A stretch of 8,353 bases of DNA from JAFGQJ01 sp964588525 (GCA_964588525.1 CAZPQC010000157.1:1-8353), one strand, 5' to 3'. Counted from the first letter of the stretch, positions 1 through 7,788 are shown. Notes: generated by a model from the letters alone, not told the origin. Translations and numbers: made by a program.

Positions 1-42
1 TCGATATCTTTGGTGACGGCCCAGAAGAGCCTTCCCGAATGA
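1..42 (+). CDS. C-terminal tail of upstream gene, probable ExbD/TolR-family protein (partial)
   Basis: Frame 1 is open from the window edge and ends at the TGA at 40-42, giving a 13-residue tail (SISLVTAQKSLPE). The stop overlaps the ATG of the next gene as ATGA, the junction style used in this operon. The tail resembles the end of ExbD/TolR proteins, whose last beta-strand commonly reads like G-I-x-x-I-S-L-V-T followed by a short polar end. A tonB-like gene directly downstream fits an exbB-exbD-tonB order. ExbD is an inner-membrane proton-channel partner of ExbB that energises TonB. Only 13 residues are visible, so the family call is an inference from a short match plus context. The competing frame 3 is also open here and is in phase with the next gene, but it has no start codon inside the window. 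Confidence 0.45.
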   Translation, partial: SISLVTAQKSLPE

Positions 43-782
43 CCGAGAACATCCGTCTGTGTTTCTTGTTCTCCCTGGGATTTCATCTCTGTCTGATTCT
101 CCTGCTATTGCTGGTGAAAGGCCCGCGGGTGGCGGAAGTGGTTCCCCGCCGGGTGGTGATCGAGTTTTCCCAAAGCCGCGAGCGCACCCTGCCGGCGGTT
201 GTCCCGGAACAGACGCGGCTGCCCGATCTGGCGCCGCAGGAGCTGGCGGAAAGCTTGAAGATGCAGGGTCCCAGAACGCTCGCAATACCGGGCACGAAAT
301 CGGCGGTGGTTTCGCCGCAGCCGAAGTTGTCCATCGGGGGCGAACGGCTGACCTACGCTACGGCGGAAAAGCCGCTCTTGCCTCAACCCAGTTCCCCCGC
401 AGCTGCACCTCGTCTGCCGGCGCAGCTGCCGGTCAAGGAGCTGGCAACTCCGCCGGCACTTACGCCGGCCGAGGAAAGTGGATTTACCGAGGCCGGTGCG
501 CTAGAATGGAGGGGGAGGGAACGGAAACTGCTCAAAACAGCGGGCATAACCTTTCCGGACATACTTCTCGAAGAAGGTCTGGAGGTAGATGTAGTGGCGG
601 GTTTCACCGTTGCGGCCAACGGCCAGGTGATTGAAGTGGACATCGTGCGCAGTTCCGGCTACCCATCGGTGGATACAGCGGTGCAGCGGGCCCTTCGCAG
701 CTATCTGTTCGAACCCTCCCCCGATTCGAGTGAGGATGTCGGTCAGATTCAGGTCCGATTCAGACTGGAGAGAGGCGATTGA
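39..782 (+). CDS. tonB: TonB-like energy transducer with TonB C-terminal domain
   Basis: This is a 247-residue protein of TonB architecture. A short cytoplasmic N-terminus (MTENIR) leads into one hydrophobic helix at about residues 7-26. The helix contains S12-x-x-x-H16, matching the Ser/His spacing of the TonB membrane anchor that engages ExbB/ExbD. Residues about 27-160 form a low-complexity spacer rich in Pro, Ala and Glu, densest at 112-143, without the regular Glu-Pro/Lys-Pro repeats of enteric TonB. Residues about 165-245 form the TonB C-terminal domain: FTVAANGQVIEV, then IVRSSGYPSVDTAV, an RALRSYLFEP element and a final strand (IQVRFRLE). TonB couples the proton-motive force to outer-membrane proteins by binding them through this domain. 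The ATG overlaps the upstream stop, with a weak purine-rich AGAAGAG at 23-29. The end overlaps the tamB start. The outer-membrane client cannot be seen; a dedicated role with TamB or BamA is speculative. TolA is less likely because the C-terminal signature is TonB-like. Confidence 0.82.
   Translation: MTENIRLCFLFSLGFHLCLILLLLLVKGPRVAEVVPRRVVIEFSQSRERTLPAVVPEQTRLPDLAPQELAESLKMQGPRTLAIPGTKSAVVSPQPKLSIGGERLTYATAEKPLLPQPSSPAAAPRLPAQLPVKELATPPALTPAEESGFTEAGALEWRGRERKLLKTAGITFPDILLEEGLEVDVVAGFTVAANGQVIEVDIVRSSGYPSVDTAVQRALRSYLFEPSPDSSEDVGQIQVRFRLERGD
767..775 (+). promoter_or_regulatory. Ribosome binding site supporting the TTG start of tamB
   Basis: The purine run GGAGAGAGG lies inside the end of the tonB-like gene, with GGAG ending 8 bases before the TTG at 779. 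Reading upstream in the tamB frame, the first stop is TGA at 731-733 and no ATG or GTG lies between it and 779. The next ATG, at 833, would remove the basic N-terminus and half of the membrane helix. The TTG is therefore the best-supported start. Confidence 0.75.
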
Positions 783-3700
783 GCTCACATCCGATCCGGC
801 TCAAGTGGCGTTTCCTCGAAATCTTTCTGCTGATGGTCATCATCTCGATAGGAGCGGTTTTTGTCCATCAGATCGGTACGCGGTTGGATCGCAGGATGGA
901 GGAGCTCAAAACCGAGGTGATGCACACCTTGGAGGCCAGGATCGGACGGAAGATAAGCTACTCCAGCATGTCCCCGTCGGTCTTCGGCTATCTCGGCATC
1001 CGGGACCTGGTGATTCACGGTCAGGACGATCCGGATGAGGTTCTGCTGAGAATAAATCGAGTGAAAGTGCACTACGATTTGTTTCGATTACTCTCCACCC
1101 GGGCAGCTCTGCTCGCCGTCTCGGAAATTCAGATCGCCAATTCCTATTTCGACATCGACTATGACCGCGACAGGGAACTGTTGGAGCTCATCGACTCTTT
1201 GCGAACGAGCAGCAGAGATTCCCCCGGTTCTTGGCTCTCTCTGGCAGGCCGTTCCAGCCTCCAGAGGGAGGCCTATCCCCGCATCGATATGTCCGGTACC
1301 AACATCACGCTCCGCTATACCTACAGGGACTGGCAGGTGGAAGTATCCAACTTGTTTTTCACGAGCGTGAATCAGCAGGATCTGTATGATATCTCGGTTC
1401 GGGGCCTCGTTGAGGCACGGCACGCCAGAGTCGGATCACCGGTGCCGGCTTGGCTGTCCACCCGGTTGAGGATGACCGGTACCTTGGACAGATTCTTCAC
1501 CTGGTCGGACCTGGCCGTTCAGATCTACAGCTTGTCCACTGAAACGATTGACGTAAAACGCCAGACCCTGCAGGTAACCTACGATTCACAAAACCTCGCG
1601 GTCAGAAAGATCCAGGACCGGGCTCCCCTGGATCTGCAGGTTAGCTATGATACGGCGAGCAAAGACCTAAAGCTTGATTTTATAGCCGAGGGCTTCCGTC
1701 CCGCCGATCTATTCCGGCTGACAGGTGCTCTGAAGCGCTTCAATCCGTATCTGCAGAGCTCTGTGAGCTCCTCGGGTTCGTTGGCCGTCAATCTGGAGGA
1801 GCTTCGCCTGCGGTACACGGCGGATCTGCGGATCGAGGCTCCCGAGGAGCTTTTGCCTTTTGATGTGTCGATTGTCAGCCGGATCAGTGGAAATGAAGAA
1901 ATCCTGTATCTCAATCCTTTCTCCCTCCAGTCATCCCGCGGACGGGTGGAGTTCAACGGCAATGTCCTGATCGGCAATCTTCTGCCATCGGGACTGCTGC
2001 ACTTCGACGATTTTGATCCCCGGGGCGGGCAGAATCTGAATGCGACTTTGCGAATAGACCGCGCTGCCGAAGTAGTAGACATCAAAAGCAGTACCCTCGA
2101 AGTCGGACAGACCCACTTCGATAGTTTTTCCCTCAAGATCGTGCCGGAGGGGCGAAGCGTCCGTTTCGCCTTGGCTGCGGCACTGGAGGAGAATGCGGAC
2201 AGTGGTGCCCTTACCGCTACCGGAGCGTTCGGATGGGAGTCCAAGCTCAGCTTGAGTACCGAGGCGAGCATGAACAAACTGCCTCTAGATACCCTCTACG
2301 GACTCCTGGTTCCGCAGACCGCTGTATCGCCCCGGCTGGAACGACAGCTGCGCCGGTATTCACTGTCCATGACCGCCGGAGGTGCAACGGATTTTTCCGA
2401 GTTTGAGTTCTCTACCGACCGGTTCGAGATCATCGAGAACGGACAGCCCGAGAACTTCCTACGTCTTCAAGCTGCTGTTCAACGGGATAGCGCGGATTTC
2501 AACGATATTCGCCTCCAGTGGGGGGGCTATTCTCTTCGGGGTGACGTGGCGGTAAAGCGGGCCGAGAAAACATTGGAGCTTTCCACGCTCGTTTGGTTTC
2601 AGGATGTCCCGTATCAATTGGACGTCGCTTTCCTGCCCTGGAGATCGGTGCGCTTCAGCGGCTCCTATGGACTCGACGGATACTATCTGTTCACCCAGGC
2701 AAGGTCGTCCGTTTTCGATTCGGGGCGGGTAACGGAGCTTTGGGGAAACCCCTTTCATCTGCACAGTGAGAACCTGCCGATCACCTTGAAAAAGGGGACG
2801 ATGTATGCATCCGTCGATACGGCGGGTCTTATTGGCGCAGACGGTTCGTTGTATGCCAGCGCCTCTACAGCCCGGCTGCGGAACATTCCTTTCTCCACGA
2901 TAACGAAGAACACCCTCGATCTGGCTTTTGAACTCAAAGACAAACAGCTGTCTCTCAATCGTATCGCCTATCAGGATGAGTACTCCGAGCTGAATGGCCG
3001 GGGAAACGCCGATCTGCAAAATCTGCTGCCGCTCAAGGCGAGCGGAGCGATCCGTTTGGAAGCCCCGGAAGGTGAAGAGCAGTACAGCAGCGATGCTCGT
3101 ATCGACGGAAGCAGGATCCAGGGCAGCCTGGAGTTCGTCGGTGCCCCGATCGGGCGCCTGGGGATCGAGGCGGTGAACGGAAACCTCTCCGGATCGATTG
3201 CATTCGACGGAGACCTTCCCAGGCCCGATCTCACTATTGCTCTGTCCCTGAACGACGGCAGACTGAACCTGGACCCCTTGGCGCTGGACCTGGCTGCAAC
3301 CTATACACGGGATTCGGTGGAGATCAGCTCCCTGAACGCATCATTCCTGAACCACAAATTAACCGGGGGGAAAGGTGTTTTCGAAATCGAAACCGGAGAG
3401 TTCTTCTTTGGATCCAGCTATCGGGCCGAGTACTTCCAGCAGATCGTAAATCTCAAGATCGGTTTGGAGGGAAGGTTCGGCGGGCTTCCCTGGCCCCTCA
3501 CCCTGGAAGCGGTGCTGGGTAACAGCATCGAGGGAATCCTTGCTTTCAGCGAAATTACGGTGGATGGGGCCGAGCGTGCCGGGTGGACCGTCGCTTTTGA
3601 GGGGGATCGGGGCCTGCTCGCTTTCGATGGCGGTCCGGGTGAGTCGATTCGTGGAACCGTTTTACAGGATGGAAGCTTCACCCTGGATCTCGCGGCCCCT

Positions 3701-5158
3701 CTGCCGATCCAGGGGCAGGCCAGCGGCCGGATCCTTCTAAACCAGTTGGATTCAGATTTCTCGGTCTCGGCTCTGGACATGCGCATCATCAACACGATGA
3801 CCCCGAACACAGATGTTTTCACGTTCACTACGGGCAGCGCCCAAGGGAGCTTAAGGATTTTCGGTCCGATCAACGACCCCGATTGGGTCGGCTTCCTCGA
3901 TGTGCGCGACGCCGAGCTGGAGTTCGCTCCCTCTCCGGACCCGGTCAAGCCGCTCAACGCCCGGCTGATATTCGACGGCAAGAGCTTCACTCTACCCCGC
4001 ATCACCACTTACAGCGGCGATACGAAGATCGAGGCGGAGGGCTTTTTCTACATCGATCACTGGGTACCCGAAGGCTTAGAGTTGATTTTCTACGCAGGGG
4101 AGTATCCCGGAATTCATATCGCCTACGCCTTCGACCCGATCTTCGTGGATGGGTACGCCACCGGCGCAGTTCGTGTCCGCGCCGATGAGAACGTAACGAA
4201 TTTAGATGGCCGGATACAGGCGAATTCCTGCCGCATCGCCCTGCTTCGGGAGGAAGACGAGCAGGCCGTATCCACGGTCCCGGCGATTCCTATGTTCGTC
4301 GACATGGATATAACTACGGGAAGAAGCGTGGAATTCTACTGGCCCGCCATGAACTTCCCGATCGTCCGTACCTTTGCCAGGCAGGGCGAAGAGGTGTCTC
4401 TGCACGTCAACGACGAAACGGGGGAGTTTTTCATTAAGGGGAAGGTGGAGATCCGGGGCGGAGAAATTTTCTACTTCGATCGCAGTTTCTACCTGAAGCA
4501 GGGAAGCATCAGCTTTGAAGAGAGAATCGATGAATTCGACCCGTGGATCTACGCCTTGGCGGAAATCAGGGAGAGGGATCTCAACAACGAGGAGATCAAG
4601 ATCTATCTCGAGGCAAACAACAAGCTCAGCCTGTTCTCCCCGCGCTTCTACTCCGAACCGTCTCGTCCCGATGTGGAAATCCTCAACCTCATCGGGGGAA
4701 CGATTCTCAACCGCTTTGAACAGACGGATTTTGGCACCGCCGCCGTGATGTTGACCAGCGACATCATCGGACAGTTCGGCATTTTGACCCCCTTCGAGAG
4801 AGCCGTTCGGGAAATCCTGAATCTGGATCTGTTCACGGTGCGCACCCAGTTCCTGCAAAACGTCCTGATTGACCGGATACGGGGAGAGAATTTGGTCGAG
4901 AACAGCTTCAATCCCCTTGACAATACCACCCTGACTCTTGGAAAGTATCTTGGAACTGATCTGTTTCTGGAGGCTCTGGTGCGATTCCAGAATGTGGAAG
5001 ATCTCACCTCGTCGAGCAACATCAGAACGGAAGGAGAGCTGAACCTGGAGTGGGTAACCCCCTTCTTTTTGCTTGAATGGACGTTTACACCTTCCCATCC
5101 CGAAAATCTGTTCCTGTCCGATAACAGCATCGGGTTGAGCTGGAAATACTCCTATTGA
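779..5158 (+). CDS. tamB: TamB-family (DUF490, AsmA-like) translocation and assembly module protein
   Basis: This 1459-residue protein is longer than E. coli TamB (1259 residues). Residues about 11-30 form one N-terminal membrane helix after a basic stretch (RLKWR), placing the rest in the periplasm. An AsmA/TamB-like N-terminal segment follows (about 45-110, with ISYSSMSPSVFGYLGIRDL). The long middle is dominated by short alternating beta-strands with repeated 'L-x-G-x-x-x-F/L' style turns, as expected for the elongated groove-shaped beta structure of this family. The C-terminal TamB domain covers about 1090-1459 and includes GKVEIRGGEIFYFDRSFYLK at 1221-1240 and a conserved DPWIYALAEIRERDL segment. 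The protein ends in WKYSY. TamB-family proteins bridge the inner and outer membranes and are implicated in phospholipid transport and outer-membrane protein assembly. In organisms lacking TamA, TamB is thought to work with BamA, encoded next here. It starts at TTG, overlapping the tonB stop as TTGA, and its own stop sits in another TTGA. Confidence 0.9.
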   Translation: MSSHPIRLKWRFLEIFLLMVIISIGAVFVHQIGTRLDRRMEELKTEVMHTLEARIGRKISYSSMSPSVFGYLGIRDLVIHGQDDPDEVLLRINRVKVHYDLFRLLSTRAALLAVSEIQIANSYFDIDYDRDRELLELIDSLRTSSRDSPGSWLSLAGRSSLQREAYPRIDMSGTNITLRYTYRDWQVEVSNLFFTSVNQQDLYDISVRGLVEARHARVGSPVPAWLSTRLRMTGTLDRFFTWSDLAVQIYSLSTETIDVKRQTLQVTYDSQNLAVRKIQDRAPLDLQVSYDTASKDLKLDFIAEGFRPADLFRLTGALKRFNPYLQSSVSSSGSLAVNLEELRLRYTADLRIEAPEELLPFDVSIVSRISGNEEILYLNPFSLQSSRGRVEFNGNVLIGNLLPSGLLHFDDFDPRGGQNLNATLRIDRAAEVVDIKSSTLEVGQTHFDSFSLKIVPEGRSVRFALAAALEENADSGALTATGAFGWESKLSLSTEASMNKLPLDTLYGLLVPQTAVSPRLERQLRRYSLSMTAGGATDFSEFEFSTDRFEIIENGQPENFLRLQAAVQRDSADFNDIRLQWGGYSLRGDVAVKRAEKTLELSTLVWFQDVPYQLDVAFLPWRSVRFSGSYGLDGYYLFTQARSSVFDSGRVTELWGNPFHLHSENLPITLKKGTMYASVDTAGLIGADGSLYASASTARLRNIPFSTITKNTLDLAFELKDKQLSLNRIAYQDEYSELNGRGNADLQNLLPLKASGAIRLEAPEGEEQYSSDARIDGSRIQGSLEFVGAPIGRLGIEAVNGNLSGSIAFDGDLPRPDLTIALSLNDGRLNLDPLALDLAATYTRDSVEISSLNASFLNHKLTGGKGVFEIETGEFFFGSSYRAEYFQQIVNLKIGLEGRFGGLPWPLTLEAVLGNSIEGILAFSEITVDGAERAGWTVAFEGDRGLLAFDGGPGESIRGTVLQDGSFTLDLAAPLPIQGQASGRILLNQLDSDFSVSALDMRIINTMTPNTDVFTFTTGSAQGSLRIFGPINDPDWVGFLDVRDAELEFAPSPDPVKPLNARLIFDGKSFTLPRITTYSGDTKIEAEGFFYIDHWVPEGLELIFYAGEYPGIHIAYAFDPIFVDGYATGAVRVRADENVTNLDGRIQANSCRIALLREEDEQAVSTVPAIPMFVDMDITTGRSVEFYWPAMNFPIVRTFARQGEEVSLHVNDETGEFFIKGKVEIRGGEIFYFDRSFYLKQGSISFEERIDEFDPWIYALAEIRERDLNNEEIKIYLEANNKLSLFSPRFYSEPSRPDVEILNLIGGTILNRFEQTDFGTAAVMLTSDIIGQFGILTPFERAVREILNLDLFTVRTQFLQNVLIDRIRGENLVENSFNPLDNTTLTLGKYLGTDLFLEALVRFQNVEDLTSSSNIRTEGELNLEWVTPFFLLEWTFTPSHPENLFLSDNSIGLSWKYSY

Positions 5159-5165
5159 GCGAACC

Positions 5166-5170
5166 AGGAG
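5166..5170 (+). promoter_or_regulatory. Ribosome binding site favouring the internal ATG start of bamA
   Basis: AGGAG lies 11 bases upstream of the ATG at 5182, just after the tamB stop. The alternative TTG at 5155 overlaps the tamB stop but has no good purine-rich site before it. The ATG also gives a more ordinary signal peptide, with basic residues near the N-terminus, so it is preferred. The 11-base spacing is on the long side, so this is not decisive. Confidence 0.55.
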
Positions 5171-5181
5171 CTAACACGAAT

Positions 5182-7785
5182 ATGCCTTCAAACATCGAAC
5201 GTAGAAAGCGCCGTGGTTGTCCCAACGGACCATGTCGCAGCTTGTTCTTGGCCATTGTTTTGATCCTCTGCGCCCTGCCGTTGTCGGCCCAGGATGAGTG
5301 GTATTTGGGCAAGCCGATTGCGGATATCACCTTCGTCGGTTTGGATACCGTTTCGGAAAACGAGCTGCTGCCCCTTGTTCGACCCTACATAGGTACGGAG
5401 TTCAGCCTGGAGGTATTCTGGGAGATTCAGGAGAGCCTTTACGCCCTAGACTACTTCGAATCGATCGAAGCCAACGCGGAACCGGGGGACGATGCCCGGG
5501 AGAGTGTGATCATAGTCTTCACCGTACAGGAAAAACCAACGGTGGAGGAGGTGGTGCTGGAGGGTAATCGTCGATTGCGCAAAGGGGAAATCCTGGAAAA
5601 GGTCCTGATCGCCCCCGGCGATATGGTTACGGATATCCAGGCCGATCTGGATGCCCAGGCCATAATGGATCTGTACCTCGAGAAGGGGTACATCGACACC
5701 AGTGTGAAGGCGGTATTGGAACCCGGGGAACAGGAAAACACCGTGGTTGTGAAGTTCGTCATCCGCGAGGGTACTCAGACCACGATCAAATCGATTCTCT
5801 TCTCCGGCAACAATTTCGCTTCCGAGGGAACCCTGCGACGCCAGATGAAGACAAGACCGCAGTCGCTGTTTTCATCCGGTGTGTTTCAGGAGTTGAAATT
5901 CGAGGAAGACCAGCAGCGTATTCTGGACTACTACGCGGAGCGGGGCTATATCGACGCCAAGATCGAAGAGGTCGAGCGTACGATCGAGCGGGACGAAGAG
6001 CAGGGCAGGAACTACCTGATCATCACGATCTACATAGACGAGGGCCAACAGTGGACCTACGGGGGGATGGATTTCCAGGGCAACGCTATTTTCACGGACG
6101 AACAGCTGCAGGAGTTGGTTCGCCAGCAACCGGGGAACGTTCTGGACAAACTGCGGCTCGAAGCGGACACCCAGAGGGTGGTAGACCTGTATTATGAAAA
6201 TGGATACATCTTCAACGTAATCAACCGGGAGGAGCACAGGAATCCGGACAAGCAGGAGATCACCTACACGATCCGCATCGTGGAGACGGATCGGGCGCAC
6301 ATCGAAAACATCATCATCAAGGGGAACGAAAAAACCAAGGATTACGTGATCACCCGGGAGCTTCCCTTTGAGGAGGGAGATATTTTCAGCAAGGCCAAGG
6401 TTCTGGAGGGTTTGCGCAACCTCTACAATCTCCAGTATTTCGCAAGCATACAACCGGAAACTCCCCCGGGAAGCGCCGAAGGATTGATGGATCTGGTGAT
6501 CAACGTAGAGGAGGGCAGTACCGCCAACATCAACTTCGGCGTGATGTTCGCAGGCGGCGACTACCCGGTTTCAGGCATGCTCAAATGGGAGGAGAAGAAC
6601 TTCTTGGGCAAAGGCCAGTCCCTCGGCGTCAATGCCGAGCTGTCGACCCTGCGTCAGCTGATTGCATTGAGCTTCGAGGAACCCTGGTTGCTGGGCCACC
6701 GCTGGTTGGGCGGGGTGAGCTTCAGCTTCGAGCACGCCGTGGTGCCCAATGTGCCCCAGGACACCGCACTCGGCGGATTATTCAACGGAGATGAGCCCAA
6801 TGCGGTACCGGATCCGTTTGACGGCCACCTGGTTGATCCTAGCACCGGTGCTCCGTCCACCGCGGATGATGCCATCACCGATTACGAGTACTATCTGAAT
6901 CAAGTAGGGTCGATCCCGGATCAGTACCTCATGGACTACGTGCTCTGGAAATTCTCATTGGGTTTCACGACGGGGTACCGGTTTTCAACACCCGTCGGCT
7001 GGTTGGGGGTCCGCTCCGGGATCAGCACCAGCCTGGAACAGATCACCTACGACGATACCCTGTTCAGACCCTTCGATCCGGATCTGCGGGCCGGAGAGGG
7101 CAACTGGAAGAACGTCAACAAGCTGGGCATTACCCTGTACTGGGACAAGCGGGACTTCTTCCTCAATCCCTCCAAAGGATTCTACATCGCCCAGGGGGTC
7201 ACTTTTGCCGTCGGCTTTCCCCTGGGAAGCCGCGAGTACATCCGCACGGATTCAACCCTGGAGGGTTTTCTGACCCTGGTGGACGTCCCGGTCTTCGAGA
7301 ACTGGAACTTCAAACTCGTTCTGGCAGCACACACAGCCTGGTCGTTCATCCTACCGCAGCTGTGGCGGGATGAGGCGCTCACCATCATCAACGATGAGCT
7401 GTACATCGACGGCTGGAACATCGCACGAGCCTGGCCGCTGGAGCGGGAGTTGAAGGCCCTGTGGGACAATCGCCTGGAGCTGCGCATGCCGATCGCCGAA
7501 AAGCTGCTCTGGGGGGTCTTTTTTGTGGACGGCGCGCTCGGTGCAACTGAGATCAGTGATTTGGGAGACTGGGCTGACACAAACACCTTCATGGAGCATT
7601 TCTACTTCAGCTTCGGGGCGGGAATTCGCTTCACGATTCCCCAGTTTCCCATCCGTCTGTACCTGGCCAGACGTTTCGAGTACGGTCCTGACGGATTGTC
7701 CTGGGTGATGGTGGACACATCGGAGGGACCCAAGCCGGAAGGTTGGCAGTTCGTCATCTCCCTGGCCGGAGATACTTTCTTTTAG
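5182..7785 (+). CDS. bamA: BamA, outer-membrane protein assembly factor (Omp85 family)
   Basis: From the ATG this is an 867-residue Omp85 protein. A start at TTG 5155 would add 9 residues. Residues 1-36 look like a signal peptide: a basic stretch (RRKRR), a hydrophobic core (LFLAIVLILCALPLSA) and likely cleavage before QDEW. Five POTRA domains follow, at about 44-118, 119-198, 199-288, 290-369 and 370-447. They show the usual turns such as LEGNRRL, FSGNNF, FQGNAIF and IKGNEKT, and helix ends such as EKGYI, ERGYI and ENGYI. The barrel spans about 448-867. It contains the early-strand EKNFLGKGQSLG element, the EEPWL element, FVDGALG, a GAGIRFTIP late strand and a final Phe (SLAGDTFF), a normal outer-membrane beta-signal ending. 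BamA is the core subunit that folds and inserts outer-membrane beta-barrels. Two points are unusual: loop 3 is long (about residues 519-583), and the lid-loop VRGF motif appears as A748-R749-A750-W751. The gene sits between tamB and skp, matching its role. Confidence 0.95.
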   Translation: MPSNIERRKRRGCPNGPCRSLFLAIVLILCALPLSAQDEWYLGKPIADITFVGLDTVSENELLPLVRPYIGTEFSLEVFWEIQESLYALDYFESIEANAEPGDDARESVIIVFTVQEKPTVEEVVLEGNRRLRKGEILEKVLIAPGDMVTDIQADLDAQAIMDLYLEKGYIDTSVKAVLEPGEQENTVVVKFVIREGTQTTIKSILFSGNNFASEGTLRRQMKTRPQSLFSSGVFQELKFEEDQQRILDYYAERGYIDAKIEEVERTIERDEEQGRNYLIITIYIDEGQQWTYGGMDFQGNAIFTDEQLQELVRQQPGNVLDKLRLEADTQRVVDLYYENGYIFNVINREEHRNPDKQEITYTIRIVETDRAHIENIIIKGNEKTKDYVITRELPFEEGDIFSKAKVLEGLRNLYNLQYFASIQPETPPGSAEGLMDLVINVEEGSTANINFGVMFAGGDYPVSGMLKWEEKNFLGKGQSLGVNAELSTLRQLIALSFEEPWLLGHRWLGGVSFSFEHAVVPNVPQDTALGGLFNGDEPNAVPDPFDGHLVDPSTGAPSTADDAITDYEYYLNQVGSIPDQYLMDYVLWKFSLGFTTGYRFSTPVGWLGVRSGISTSLEQITYDDTLFRPFDPDLRAGEGNWKNVNKLGITLYWDKRDFFLNPSKGFYIAQGVTFAVGFPLGSREYIRTDSTLEGFLTLVDVPVFENWNFKLVLAAHTAWSFILPQLWRDEALTIINDELYIDGWNIARAWPLERELKALWDNRLELRMPIAEKLLWGVFFVDGALGATEISDLGDWADTNTFMEHFYFSFGAGIRFTIPQFPIRLYLARRFEYGPDGLSWVMVDTSEGPKPEGWQFVISLAGDTFF

Positions 7786-7788
7786 GAG
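7784..7788 (+). promoter_or_regulatory. Ribosome binding site of skp, overlapping the bamA stop
   Basis: AGGAG begins at the second base of the bamA TAG stop (7783-7785) and ends 6 bases before the ATG at 7795. This is a strong, well-spaced site. Terminating bamA ribosomes would land on it, which suggests translational coupling. Confidence 0.8.

Noticed and set aside
452..469. GCCGGC-N6-GCCGGC inverted repeat, a possible hairpin or terminator
   Set aside because: The stem is short, lies inside the proline-rich coding region of the TonB-like gene and has no T-run after it. GC-rich Pro/Ala codons explain it.
59..634. 191-codon plus-strand frame overlapping the TonB-like gene
   Set aside because: It is a Gly/Arg/Ala-rich translation typical of a shifted frame. 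The other frame has a membrane helix and a clear TonB domain.
4202..5098. Long open frame (298 codons) on the minus strand inside tamB
   Set aside because: It lies fully antisense to the conserved TamB C-terminal domain. The translation has no recognisable domain, and such antisense frames are common in GC-rich genes.
5242..5295. Possible lipoprotein signal in BamA around the Cys in LILCALPLSA
   Set aside because: The residue before the Cys is Leu, not Gly/Ala/Ser as a lipobox requires, and a good signal peptidase I site (PLSA before Q) follows. BamA proteins are not lipoproteins.
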